From Oscillospiraceae bacterium (GTDB lineage: Bacteria; Bacillota; Clostridia; Oscillospirales; Ruminococcaceae): 13,548 nucleotides of DNA. Numbering within the stretch: the stretch's first letter is position 1; each line of letters begins with the position of its first letter. Positions 6,219 through 13,200 of the stretch are shown one piece after another. The translations under genes were made by a program, and so were the position numbers. A model generated the notes under the pieces. The model made no database searches and was not told the DNA's origin. It saw nothing but the letters and a program-made list of their open reading frames with translations. The DNA lies in assembly GCA_900765125.1 (NCBI GenBank), contig CAAFQL010000208.1, positions 1-13,548 of the forward strand. Direction: 5' to 3'.

Positions 6219-8165
6219 TTAATCAGAAACAACAGGAAGTACATCAATTTTTTCTCCCATGAACAGCAGTAAAGCAGATGCATCTCCTGAGTCTACATCT
6301 CCGTTTTTAGCACAGTCGCCGTTTGCCAACTGCTGATTATTAAACTTAACAGCACCTGTAAGATACTTGTTCATATAAACCATATCTACCAATGTAATCT
6401 TATCGTCGAGATTCACATCACCATATTTAACATTTTCAGGAATATCAATGCTTGTTGATGTGGTAGTAGTTTCTTCTGTTGTCGTAGTTGTAATATCTGT
6501 TCCAGTAGTAGTTGTTGTTTCAATTGTTGTAGTTTCTGTAGTTGAAGTGGTGGTAGTGGTTGTAGTCGTTCCTGTAGATGATATGCCATCAACTATAGCA
6601 TAAAATGAAGGCTTTGCTGTGTAATCTCCATTAAAAAGCAATGGAAGTCTATTAGCTCTCCAACTTGTTTCATCTGTAATTCCCCAGAATACTACTGCTG
6701 AAATACTATCTGCATACTTAACGCAGGCATCAAGAATGCCGCTGTAAATTTCAGCCTGCTTTTCAAGACCTGCTGCTGATGTATCATTTGTTGTAATATC
6801 AAGCTCAGTTACCTGAACGTCAAGACCTGTAGATGCAAACTTTGCAAGAGCTTTTTCGTACTGTGCAACAGTCGGAAAACCTGTGTCAAGGTGAGACTGC
6901 ATTCCAATACCGTCAATAATTCCTTTTTCCTTAAAGTCCATTGCCATATCGTAGATAGCATCTGTTTTTTTATCAATATATTCATTGAAATCATTATAAT
7001 AAAGTTTACAGCCTTCAGGAGCGTACTTTCTTGCAAATATAAAAGCCTGCTCAATAAATGAATTATCACCAAATATCTGAACCCACGGTGAAGTCTGCTG
7101 ACTGCCGTTATTAGCTCCGCCCTCACGTGCTGAACCATCATCTAAATAGCATTCATTTACAACGTCATAAGCATAAAACTCTACTGTAGGATATTCTTCC
7201 TTAAGTGCAGCAAAAACATTTTTGATATAGTTTTCCATACGCTCAAGCATTACTTCCTTTGAAGCCCACTGCCCGTTTGCTTCGTAATTTTCACGGAAGA
7301 ACCAGTCAGGTGTCTGCTGATGCCATACCAAAACGTGCCCACGCATAGGAATATTATTATCACGGCAGAAATTCAGCTGACTTCTTGCATTGTCAAGTTT
7401 TACCTGAGGATCAACATTGCTGCCTGTTGCGATAGTTGCATTATAATCAAGCAGAGAATCAGGTTTCATTTCATTACCTGCGGTAAAGCTATTATAATGT
7501 TTTTTGATAAGATCCTTGGTCGTGTTAGGCGCAAGCTCAGCAGATGTTGCAGCACATCCGATCTTAAAGTAATCGGCATATACATCTTTAAGTGATGGAA
7601 TATCTTTCTCAATATCGTACACAGGTGCACTTTTCAATACAAAATCATCTATATAGAGATTACAAGTATCATTAGCTTCAAAATATACATAAACATTTGT
7701 AACGTCATCAGAGAAGCTTACCTTAACATCAGAAAACTCCATCCATCCATCTCCACCCTTAGAAGCAAGGTTGGTAAAGTGTCTTTCTCCGCCTACATCG
7801 GTATATTCCATACTTAGATTTATATTATTATACCACTGAGGACATACCCATGCACTGATGGTGTATTCAACACCTGCCTTGCAGTTGTCACTAAGAGAAA
7901 ACTGCGGACCGTTCCAGTTTTTCGTTCTTCCGCTTACACACATGGATTTACTGCCGGAGTGAGCTTTTTCCGTAGAAGCTTCAATAACCTCTACTCCGCC
8001 TCTTCCGGTGAATACGCTTACATCACCATCTTCAAAGTCGTTCGAGTACATCACAACTGCTTCAGAAGCAGCGTCAGCCTGTACATTGCTGAAAAATCCC
8101 GGCACTACTGCTGTACACAACATTACAGCACTAAGAATTCCAGCGACAGTTTTGTTTCTTTCCAT
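6219..8165 (-). CDS. Dockerin-bearing endo-1,4-beta-xylanase (CBM22-GH10-dockerin)
   Basis: The 648-residue secreted enzyme cuts internal beta-1,4 bonds of xylan. Order: signal peptide (about 1-32); CBM22-type xylan-binding module (about 35-180, with SNDFEDGDVSVFTGRG and ending NLYIDDFVL); GH10 catalytic domain (about 190-530). In GH10 the acid/base Glu lies in DVVNE (about 338) and the nucleophile in VTELDIT (about 454), with the HVLVWHQQTPDWF and VFWGITDETSWR blocks intact. A Thr-rich linker (about 531-571) and a C-terminal dockerin (about 577-648) follow, with Ca loops DVNLDDKITLVD and CAKNGDVDSGD. The start at 8165 is chosen for GGAGG 8 nt upstream; the longer frame from 8180 lacks one. 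The dockerin should tether the enzyme to a cohesin scaffold. The gene has its own promoter and terminator. Confidence 0.96.
   Translation of the reverse strand: MERNKTVAGILSAVMLCTAVVPGFFSNVQADAASEAVVMYSNDFEDGDVSVFTGRGGVEVIEASTEKAHSGSKSMCVSGRTKNWNGPQFSLSDNCKAGVEYTISAWVCPQWYNNINLSMEYTDVGGERHFTNLASKGGDGWMEFSDVKVSFSDDVTNVYVYFEANDTCNLYIDDFVLKSAPVYDIEKDIPSLKDVYADYFKIGCAATSAELAPNTTKDLIKKHYNSFTAGNEMKPDSLLDYNATIATGSNVDPQVKLDNARSQLNFCRDNNIPMRGHVLVWHQQTPDWFFRENYEANGQWASKEVMLERMENYIKNVFAALKEEYPTVEFYAYDVVNECYLDDGSAREGGANNGSQQTSPWVQIFGDNSFIEQAFIFARKYAPEGCKLYYNDFNEYIDKKTDAIYDMAMDFKEKGIIDGIGMQSHLDTGFPTVAQYEKALAKFASTGLDVQVTELDITTNDTSAAGLEKQAEIYSGILDACVKYADSISAVVFWGITDETSWRANRLPLLFNGDYTAKPSFYAIVDGISSTGTTTTTTTTSTTETTTIETTTTTGTDITTTTTEETTTTSTSIDIPENVKYGDVNLDDKITLVDMVYMNKYLTGAVKFNNQQLANGDCAKNGDVDSGDASALLLFMGEKIDVLPVVSD
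6453..6575 (-). repeat. Thr-rich linker tract of the xylanase
   Basis: A low-complexity run of ACA/ACT codons with scattered Glu, Ser and Gly joins the GH10 domain to the dockerin. It is similar in composition to the linker in the dockerin-peptidase gene at 304-483, probably a shared trait of secreted cellulosomal proteins here. Confidence 0.7.
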
Positions 8166-8218
8166 AAATAAAACCTCCAAATATTTTTAAGAGCATTCAA
8201 AGCTCTCACTTATTTGTA

Positions 8219-8247
8219 ATTTTACAACATAAGTTTTAAATTGTCAA
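8219..8247 (-). promoter_or_regulatory. Sigma-A promoter of the xylanase gene
   Basis: Perfect -35 TTGACA (8242-8247), 17-bp spacer, -10 TAAAAT (8219-8224). The start near 8212 gives a leader of about 47 nt. That leader contains a small hairpin (AGAGC/GCTCT, 8190-8206) just before the ribosome site. Confidence 0.8.
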
Positions 8248-8320
8248 TAATTATTTGAAAAGTTAGCACTTTTTTGTAAGATTTTATTTTTGAAAGCAAT
8301 ATTTGACCAGTCCTGTAAAA

Positions 8321-8473
8321 TCATTTATCATTGCAGTGACATGAACCCTCACATGATTTACATGAATTTGGACAGCCTATGCATTTCTTTCCGCTCTTCT
8401 TTGCTTTATAGATATAAAAAGCTGCAAGTCCGATTACAATTATCAATATAATCGAAATAATTACGTTTTCCAT
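8321..8473 (-). CDS. FeoB-associated Cys-rich membrane protein
   Basis: This 50-residue protein has an N-terminal membrane helix (about residues 4-22: VIISIILIIVIGLAAFYIY), a basic stretch KAKKSGKK, and six cysteines at 31, 34, 38, 41, 45 and 47 (KCIGCPNSCKSCEGSCHCND). This is the signature of the FeoB-associated Cys-rich family found next to feoB in Firmicutes. GGAGG lies 5 nt before the ATG, which is about 21 nt after the feoB stop, so it is the third gene of the feo operon. A role in binding iron or helping FeoB, perhaps in place of the absent FeoC, is inferred from context. Confidence 0.88.
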   Translation of the reverse strand: MENVIISIILIIVIGLAAFYIYKAKKSGKKCIGCPNSCKSCEGSCHCNDK

Positions 8474-8494
8474 AATTACCTCCGTTCTGAGCTA

Positions 8495-10489
8495 TTATGC
8501 GTTAACAGTTTTCTTTATCTTGGAAGTATTATCACCTTTGATACAAAGGAAAGTAATGATTGCTAACATGATTAGAACCGCAATAAGACCTGGCAGGAAT
8601 CCTGCTCCCAGTACTCCAGTTGTGATGAGTGTACCGATCTGATATACAAGAAAGCCAACGATAAATCCAGTGCAAATTTGAAGACTGATTCCTCCCCAGA
8701 GCCACTTAGCGCTCTTCATTTCGCTTCGCATAGCTCCAATAGCAGCAAAACACGGCGGTGTAAAGAGATTGAACATAAGATATGCAAGAGCAGCTACCTT
8801 TGTTATAGCAAATACAGATGCTACTTCAGCACCTGCACCTTCCATAAGTGCAAGTTCTTCTGTGTCTATGAAATTTTCAAGACCTGCAAAGCATACAGCC
8901 AGTGTACCGACAACGTTTTCCTTTGCGATAAAGCCTGTAACAGCAGCTGCTGCCATCTGCCATGAAACAACACCAACAATTGGGATGAGGAGATATGCAA
9001 ACGGATGAGCAATGGAAGCAAGGATAGATGCATCAGCAGATTCTGCCACGTCTAAGCCCCAATCAAAAGTCTGCATTATCTGAACTACTGTATTACAAAG
9101 AAGAATGATAGTAGCAGCCTTTACTATGTAAGCCCAACCTCTGCTGCACATTGACTGGAACGCTCTCCATAAAGATGGTGCCTTATACTCAGGAATTTCT
9201 ATAATGAAAAATGACTTTTTCGCATGGTTGCCAGTGATCTTGTTTATTATGAGTGCTCCTACGAAAATCAGAATTATACCTGCAAAATACATAAGCGTAC
9301 CGATCCACGCAGACTCTTCAAAAAATGCACCTGAAAAAAGCGCTATAACAGGAAGCTTTGCTCCACAAGGCATAAACGGCGTAAGCATTGCAGTAGCTCT
9401 GCGTTCACGTTCATCACGAATAGTACGGCACGCCATTACACCAGGAATCGCACAACCTGTTCCTATAACAAAAGGAATAACTGATTTACCAGAAAGACCT
9501 ACTCTTTTAAATATAGGATCAAGTACGACAGAAACACGTGACATATAGCCGCAGTCCTCAAGAAGTGCTATCATAAAATACATTATCATAACCAATGGCA
9601 GGAATCCAACAACTGCAATAACACCACCGATAACGCCATCAATGAGAATTGCATAAAGAAGAGGATTAGCGTCTTCAAGAAAACTACCTACCCATCCTTG
9701 GAATGTTTCAAGCCAACCGCTCAGTGTATCAGCAAGCCACGGTCCAACCCATGCTTGTGATATTTGAAATATAAGAAACATTACAACAGCAAAAATCGGG
9801 ATTCCCAACCACTTGTTTGTAAGCACCATATCAATTTTATCGCTGGTATTTTTTTCTCTTGTAAGAACCTTACGCTTCTCAACATCAGAAACTATTCTGT
9901 TTACAAATTCGTATCGCTTTCTGTCATCAGCTTCAACTGCCGCTTTACTTGTCATATCAATGTTTCCGCCATTGTATGGAGCCTTTTGATTTGAACCAGC
10001 TCTATGAACAGCTGCATTTACAACTTCACTCAATCCATCAGCAGAAGTAGAAACTGTATCTATTACAGGACAACCAAGCACTTTTGAAAGTGCTGATGTA
10101 TCAATTTTTGTTTCTTTTTTAATATTTACATCAGCCTTGTTAAGAGCTACTACCAACGGAATTCCGAGTTCGAGCAGCTGTGTTGTAAAGAAAAGGCTTC
10201 TGCTAAGATTTGTAGCATCCACTATGTTTATAATAACATCAGGATTCTCATTCTTGATATATGAACTTGTAACACTTTCTTCGCTTGTAAAAGGCGACAT
10301 AGAATATGCACCTGGCAAGTCAACTGCAATAAGCTCTTCCTTTCCAGAATAAAAGCTTTTCTTTATAGGATGAACTTTCTTTTCAACTGTAACGCCTGCC
10401 CAGTTGCCTACTTTCTCGTTGCTTCCCGTCAGTGCATTATACATCGTAGTCTTTCCGCTGTTGGGATTACCTGTTAATGCTATTTTCAT
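8495..10489 (-). CDS. feoB: Ferrous iron transport protein FeoB
   Basis: This 664-residue inner-membrane GTPase transporter for Fe2+ has a cytoplasmic G domain: G1 GNPNSGKTT (7-15), a G2 Thr in AGVTVEKK, G3 DLPG (57-60) and G4 NKAD (117-120). A GDI-like helical segment follows, then about 8 membrane helices. Both inverted Gate repeats are present: GTGCAIPGVMACRTI and MPCGAKLPVIALFSGAFF, each with its conserved Cys. GGAGG lies 8 nt before the ATG. It follows feoA after 87 nt containing a metal-operator-like repeat and precedes the Cys-rich partner. Length and motifs are normal for the family. Confidence 0.97.
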   Translation of the reverse strand: MKIALTGNPNSGKTTMYNALTGSNEKVGNWAGVTVEKKVHPIKKSFYSGKEELIAVDLPGAYSMSPFTSEESVTSSYIKNENPDVIINIVDATNLSRSLFFTTQLLELGIPLVVALNKADVNIKKETKIDTSALSKVLGCPVIDTVSTSADGLSEVVNAAVHRAGSNQKAPYNGGNIDMTSKAAVEADDRKRYEFVNRIVSDVEKRKVLTREKNTSDKIDMVLTNKWLGIPIFAVVMFLIFQISQAWVGPWLADTLSGWLETFQGWVGSFLEDANPLLYAILIDGVIGGVIAVVGFLPLVMIMYFMIALLEDCGYMSRVSVVLDPIFKRVGLSGKSVIPFVIGTGCAIPGVMACRTIRDERERRATAMLTPFMPCGAKLPVIALFSGAFFEESAWIGTLMYFAGIILIFVGALIINKITGNHAKKSFFIIEIPEYKAPSLWRAFQSMCSRGWAYIVKAATIILLCNTVVQIMQTFDWGLDVAESADASILASIAHPFAYLLIPIVGVVSWQMAAAAVTGFIAKENVVGTLAVCFAGLENFIDTEELALMEGAGAEVASVFAITKVAALAYLMFNLFTPPCFAAIGAMRSEMKSAKWLWGGISLQICTGFIVGFLVYQIGTLITTGVLGAGFLPGLIAVLIMLAIITFLCIKGDNTSKIKKTVNA

Positions 10490-10520
10490 CTTATTTTCCT
10501 CCGATTACTTATTACACTAA

Positions 10521-10536
10521 GTTAGAATGTACTAAC
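10521..10536. promoter_or_regulatory. Operator-like repeat GTTAG-N6-CTAAC between feoA and feoB
   Basis: GTTAG (10521-10525), 6 nt, CTAAC (10532-10536). It has the same half-sites and spacing as the two copies upstream of feoA, but lies between the genes, 31 nt before the feoB start. No convincing internal promoter was seen, so it may act by blocking elongating polymerase or may control an undetected promoter. Confidence 0.65.
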
Positions 10537-10544
10537 CTTTCTTT

Positions 10545-10565
10545 AAAAACAGTGCATAACTGCAC
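10545..10565 (-). promoter_or_regulatory. Short hairpin with T run in the feoA-feoB gap
   Basis: On the minus strand GTGCA pairs with TGCAC around GTTA (10552-10565), followed by TG and five Ts (10545-10549). It resembles a weak terminator or attenuator that could lower feoB transcription relative to feoA. A 5-bp stem is short, so this may be chance. Confidence 0.3.
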
Positions 10566-10576
10566 GTATTTTACAA

Positions 10577-10789
10577 TTATACTTTTATCGCAGAAGCCAA
10601 AGCTTTATCTATGTCATATCTGCTATCTTTTATCGAAACAACACAGCCGCTTTTCATATGAGATATAACTGTAATAGGCTCTCCGCTATAGCAGCCCAAA
10701 GTAAACAGAAATGAATTAAGTTCTTCATCACCTGTTTCTATAGATTTGATGATATACTCTCTACCTTCTTCAGCAGAATATAAATTCAT
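10577..10789 (-). CDS. feoA: Ferrous iron transport protein FeoA
   Basis: This 70-residue SH3-like cytoplasmic protein, near the usual FeoA length, has a glycine-containing middle (LGCYSGEPITVI) and a C-terminal strand pair with SGCVVSIKDSRYDIDKALASAIKV, as in FeoA. It modulates FeoB. AAAGGCGG lies 7 nt before the ATG. It is the first gene of a feoA-feoB-Cys-rich operon under a consensus promoter with two operator-like repeats in the start and leader region. Confidence 0.9.
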   Translation of the reverse strand: MNLYSAEEGREYIIKSIETGDEELNSFLFTLGCYSGEPITVISHMKSGCVVSIKDSRYDIDKALASAIKV

Positions 10790-10820
10790 ATGCTTACCGC
10801 CTTTCTAATGTTTACATTGC

Positions 10821-10836
10821 GTTAGATAAAGCTAAC
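10821..10836. promoter_or_regulatory. Operator-like repeat GTTAG-N6-CTAAC in the feoA leader
   Basis: GTTAG (10821-10825), ATAAAG, CTAAC (10832-10836). It is exactly 35 bp from the copy at 10856-10871, and lies inside the transcribed leader between the predicted start and the ribosome site. Confidence 0.7.
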
Positions 10837-10855
10837 CATGCATCTCAAAAAATAA

Positions 10856-10871
10856 GTTAGAAGCACCTAAC
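10856..10871. promoter_or_regulatory. Operator-like repeat GTTAG-N6-CTAAC at the feoA transcription start
   Basis: GTTAG (10856-10860), AAGCAC, CTAAC (10867-10871), with the palindrome extended to AGTTAG/CTAACT. It begins just after the predicted start (about 10874). The half-sites resemble those of DtxR/IdeR-type boxes (TTAGG...CCTAA) more than Fur boxes. A metal-dependent repressor is inferred; none is encoded in the window. Confidence 0.75.
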
Positions 10872-10880
10872 TGCTATAAT

Positions 10881-10909
10881 ATTATAGCATAGTGTATGCA
10901 CCTTGTCAA
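10881..10909 (-). promoter_or_regulatory. Consensus sigma-A promoter of the feo operon
   Basis: Perfect -35 TTGACA (10904-10909), 17-bp spacer, and perfect -10 TATAAT (10881-10886). The -10 lies in a 16-bp palindrome, GCTATAATATTATAGC (10873-10888), next to the first operator-like repeat. Confidence 0.88.
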
Positions 10910-10964
10910 GACTTACCTCATGTTTTTACAAATGTTTCATATTTTATAATAATTTGATTTTTTA

Positions 10965-10993
10965 TTGTATTTTTGCTCTATTTATGTTATAAT
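10965..10993 (+). promoter_or_regulatory. Extended -10 promoter of the peptidase gene
   Basis: A perfect -10 TATAAT (10988-10993) is preceded by TG one base upstream (extended -10), with a weak -35 TTGTAT (10965-10970) at 17 bp. The leader is about 45 nt. Confidence 0.65.
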
Positions 10994-11044
10994 ATCTGTG
11001 ACATCTATAAAAAGTTTATCATACAATAACAGGAGGACATATTT

Positions 11045-12841
11045 ATGAATAATACAAAACCTATGAAAAGAAGCGAAGTTCCAGAAGAATACAAATGGAA
11101 CTTGCATGATCTATGTGCATCGGACGAAATATTTGAAAGTCAGTTTAAAAAAGTATCGGAACTTTTACCAGAAATTGCAGAATTCAAAGGGAAGCTTTCT
11201 GACGGTGTTGAGACCGTACTTTCATTCCTTATAAAACTTGAGGAAACAGAACAGCTTTTTGAAACGCTTTATGTATACGCAAATATGAATCTTCACGAAG
11301 ACATGAATGTTACAAAATATCAAGGATATTCTGCAAAAATGCAGACTCTTTCGTCAAAACTTGCTGAAGCAGGTTCATTCTTTGAATCAGAACTATTATC
11401 TCTTCCGGAATATCAGCTTTCATCATATATAAATGACAGTTCTCTCGCCCACTACCGTCTTTTGCTGAAACGCATTCTTAAAAGAAAGGAACATACGCTT
11501 TCCGCTGCCGAAGAATCTATCATTGCAAAGTCCTGTGAAATGGCATCGGCAGCAGATGATATTTTCAGTATGCTCAATGATGCAGACCTGAAATTTGGAG
11601 AGATAACAGATTCAGACGGTGAAGCGAAAGAACTTACAACAGAACGCTTTGTCGGCTTTATGGAGTCAACTGATCGCCGTGTAAGAATGGATGCATTCAA
11701 GCGTTTTTATGAAATTTACGGTCAGTTTAAAAATACCATTGGTGCATCATATGCTGCAAGCGTAAAAAAGGCAGGATTTTATTCTAACGTCAGAAAATAC
11801 GACTCATCACTTGAAATGTCACTTTGTAATAATGAGATACCTACTTCCGTATATGAATGCCTTATTAAAACAGTCAGAAAAAATCTTCCTGCTATGCACA
11901 AATACATTTCCCTCAGAAAAAGGGCACTTGGAGTTACAGAGCATCACTTTTATGATAATTACGTTTCTCTCGTACCTGATTATGATAAAAAATTTACCTT
12001 TGAGGAAGCTAAGGACATGGCACGTGAGGGACTGGCGCCTATGGGCGAAGATTATCTGAGACGACTTGAAGAAGGTTTTACAAACCAATGGATAGATGTT
12101 TATGAAAATATCGGAAAATGCAGCGGTGCATACTCATGGGGAGCATACGGAACTCATCCTTATGTACTTCTGAACTTTCAGGGCAATCTCAATGATGTAT
12201 TTACACTTGTACACGAAATGGGTCATGCTCTCCATTCAATGTATTCACACGAATCTCAGTCTTATACCTATGCAGGATATAAAATTTTTGTGGCTGAGGG
12301 AGCTTCTACCTGCAATGAAGCACTTCTTATGCGCTATATGTTGTCTAAGAGTACCGATAAGCGTGAGCGTGCATATCTTATTAATCATTTTATAGATCAG
12401 TTCAAAGGAACACTTTATAGACAGACCATGTTTGCCGAATTTGAAAAGGCAGCTCATGAACTCTATGCATCAGGAGAAGCACTCACTCCAGACGGCCTTT
12501 GCGAAATTTACAGAAAGCTAAATGAAGATTACTTTGGCAGTGATATGGTAATTGATGATGAAATAGCACTGGAATGGCTAAGAATTCCTCACTTTTACAA
12601 TGAATTCTACGTTTATCAGTATGCAACAGGTTTTTCTGCTGCTATTGCTCTATCAAACCGTATTCTTAAAGAAGGCACTCCTGCTGTTGAAGATTATATA
12701 AAATTTCTAAAAGGCGGATGTTCTGAGGATCCAATTTCACTCCTAAAAATCGCAGGTGTTGATATGACATCTCCGGAACCTATAGAAGACGCACTTAAAC
12801 TTTTTGCTGAACTTGTTGATGAACTTGAAGAACTTATATAA
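11045..12841 (+). CDS. pepF: M3B family oligoendopeptidase F-type metallopeptidase
   Basis: This 598-residue cytoplasmic zinc peptidase has the length usual for PepF and no signal peptide. The zinc site is HEMGH (H390, E391, H394) with the third ligand E418 in FVAEGASTCNE. The N-terminal region (EVPEEYKWNLHDLC) and the oligopeptidase block YSWGAYGTHPYVLLNFQGN are as in M3B enzymes, and the C-terminal HFYNEFYVYQYATG block, which supplies substrate-binding Tyr/His in the family, is present. AGGAGG lies 8 nt before the ATG. It should cut short peptides, as part of peptide turnover. It is monocistronic, facing away from the feo operon. Family members differ in exact substrate length, so the symbol is by similarity. 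Confidence 0.94.
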   Translation: MNNTKPMKRSEVPEEYKWNLHDLCASDEIFESQFKKVSELLPEIAEFKGKLSDGVETVLSFLIKLEETEQLFETLYVYANMNLHEDMNVTKYQGYSAKMQTLSSKLAEAGSFFESELLSLPEYQLSSYINDSSLAHYRLLLKRILKRKEHTLSAAEESIIAKSCEMASAADDIFSMLNDADLKFGEITDSDGEAKELTTERFVGFMESTDRRVRMDAFKRFYEIYGQFKNTIGASYAASVKKAGFYSNVRKYDSSLEMSLCNNEIPTSVYECLIKTVRKNLPAMHKYISLRKRALGVTEHHFYDNYVSLVPDYDKKFTFEEAKDMAREGLAPMGEDYLRRLEEGFTNQWIDVYENIGKCSGAYSWGAYGTHPYVLLNFQGNLNDVFTLVHEMGHALHSMYSHESQSYTYAGYKIFVAEGASTCNEALLMRYMLSKSTDKRERAYLINHFIDQFKGTLYRQTMFAEFEKAAHELYASGEALTPDGLCEIYRKLNEDYFGSDMVIDDEIALEWLRIPHFYNEFYVYQYATGFSAAIALSNRILKEGTPAVEDYIKFLKGGCSEDPISLLKIAGVDMTSPEPIEDALKLFAELVDELEELI

Positions 12842-12858
12842 GTTTTTTGAAAAAAAAC

Positions 12859-12887
12859 TTGACAAAACTTTTTTTACATGATATAAT
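12859..12887 (+). promoter_or_regulatory. Consensus sigma-A promoter of the asnS T-box transcript
   Basis: Perfect -35 TTGACA (12859-12864), 17-bp spacer, and perfect -10 TATAAT (12882-12887). The -35 lies only 18 nt after the peptidase stop codon. The only terminator-like structure between them is an A/T-only hairpin (about 12840-12860). Confidence 0.88.
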
Positions 12888-12893
12888 CATGTG

Positions 12894-13180
12894 TAAGTTA
12901 TTATAAATGCCTTGACGAAGAGAAGTAGCATTGGAATTCGCTTACAGTGAGTATGGGATAGTGTGAACCATACAGCAGAGCCTTTGTGAATAACACTTCT
13001 GAGCAGCAAGCTGAACACTGCTTTATGCAGTCAGTAGGTGCGACGTTGCCGTGCGTTAAACGGAGCGTTCATGTATGTGAACGGCAGAGTGACCGCAACA
13101 ATGTTGTTTTAGCGGTAATTCAGGTGGCACCACGGATTTTATATCCCGTCCTGATATTTTATCAGGACGGGATTATTTTA
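12894..13180 (+). ncRNA. T-box leader, tRNA-Asn responsive
   Basis: Stem I closes with AGAAGT (12921-12926) pairing ACTTCT (12995-13000). The specifier just before it reads AAC (12992-12994) followed by A, an asparagine codon. A distal stem (GTATGG/CCATAC) and a stem III hairpin (ACCGC 13092-13096 / GCGGT 13112-13116) follow. The T-box AGGTGGCACCACGG is at 13122-13135. Its bulge UGGC would pair with GCCA at the tRNA 3' end, fitting the G discriminator of tRNA-Asn. CGG after the T-box can pair with the CCCG that starts the terminator stem, giving the antiterminator. Uncharged tRNA-Asn should therefore turn on asnS. Confidence 0.93.
13144..13180 (+). terminator. T-box regulated intrinsic terminator
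   Basis: TCCCGTCCTGAT (13144-13155) pairs perfectly with ATCAGGACGGGA (13161-13172), followed by a T-rich run. Its 5' arm overlaps the antiterminator strand, so the two structures exclude each other. Confidence 0.92.
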
Positions 13181-13200
13181 TTTATGAAAGGAATTTAATT

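Noticed and set aside
8166..8180. Longer start for the xylanase
   Set aside because: The extra five codons overlap the GGAGG ribosome site of the ATG at 8165.
10821..10871. Fur boxes upstream of feoA
   Set aside because: The sequence lacks the GATAAT-type repeats of Fur boxes; the GTTAG/CTAAC half-sites fit a DtxR-like regulator better.
10875..10880. A second, + strand promoter using the palindromic -10 near feoA
   Set aside because: TATAAT occurs on the + strand by symmetry of the palindrome, but no -35 lies 16-18 bp upstream, and the peptidase gene has a nearer promoter.
12986..13198. 70-residue frame in the asnS leader
   Set aside because: It lies across the T-box structure, specifier and terminator; no ribosome site, and the RNA elements explain the sequence.
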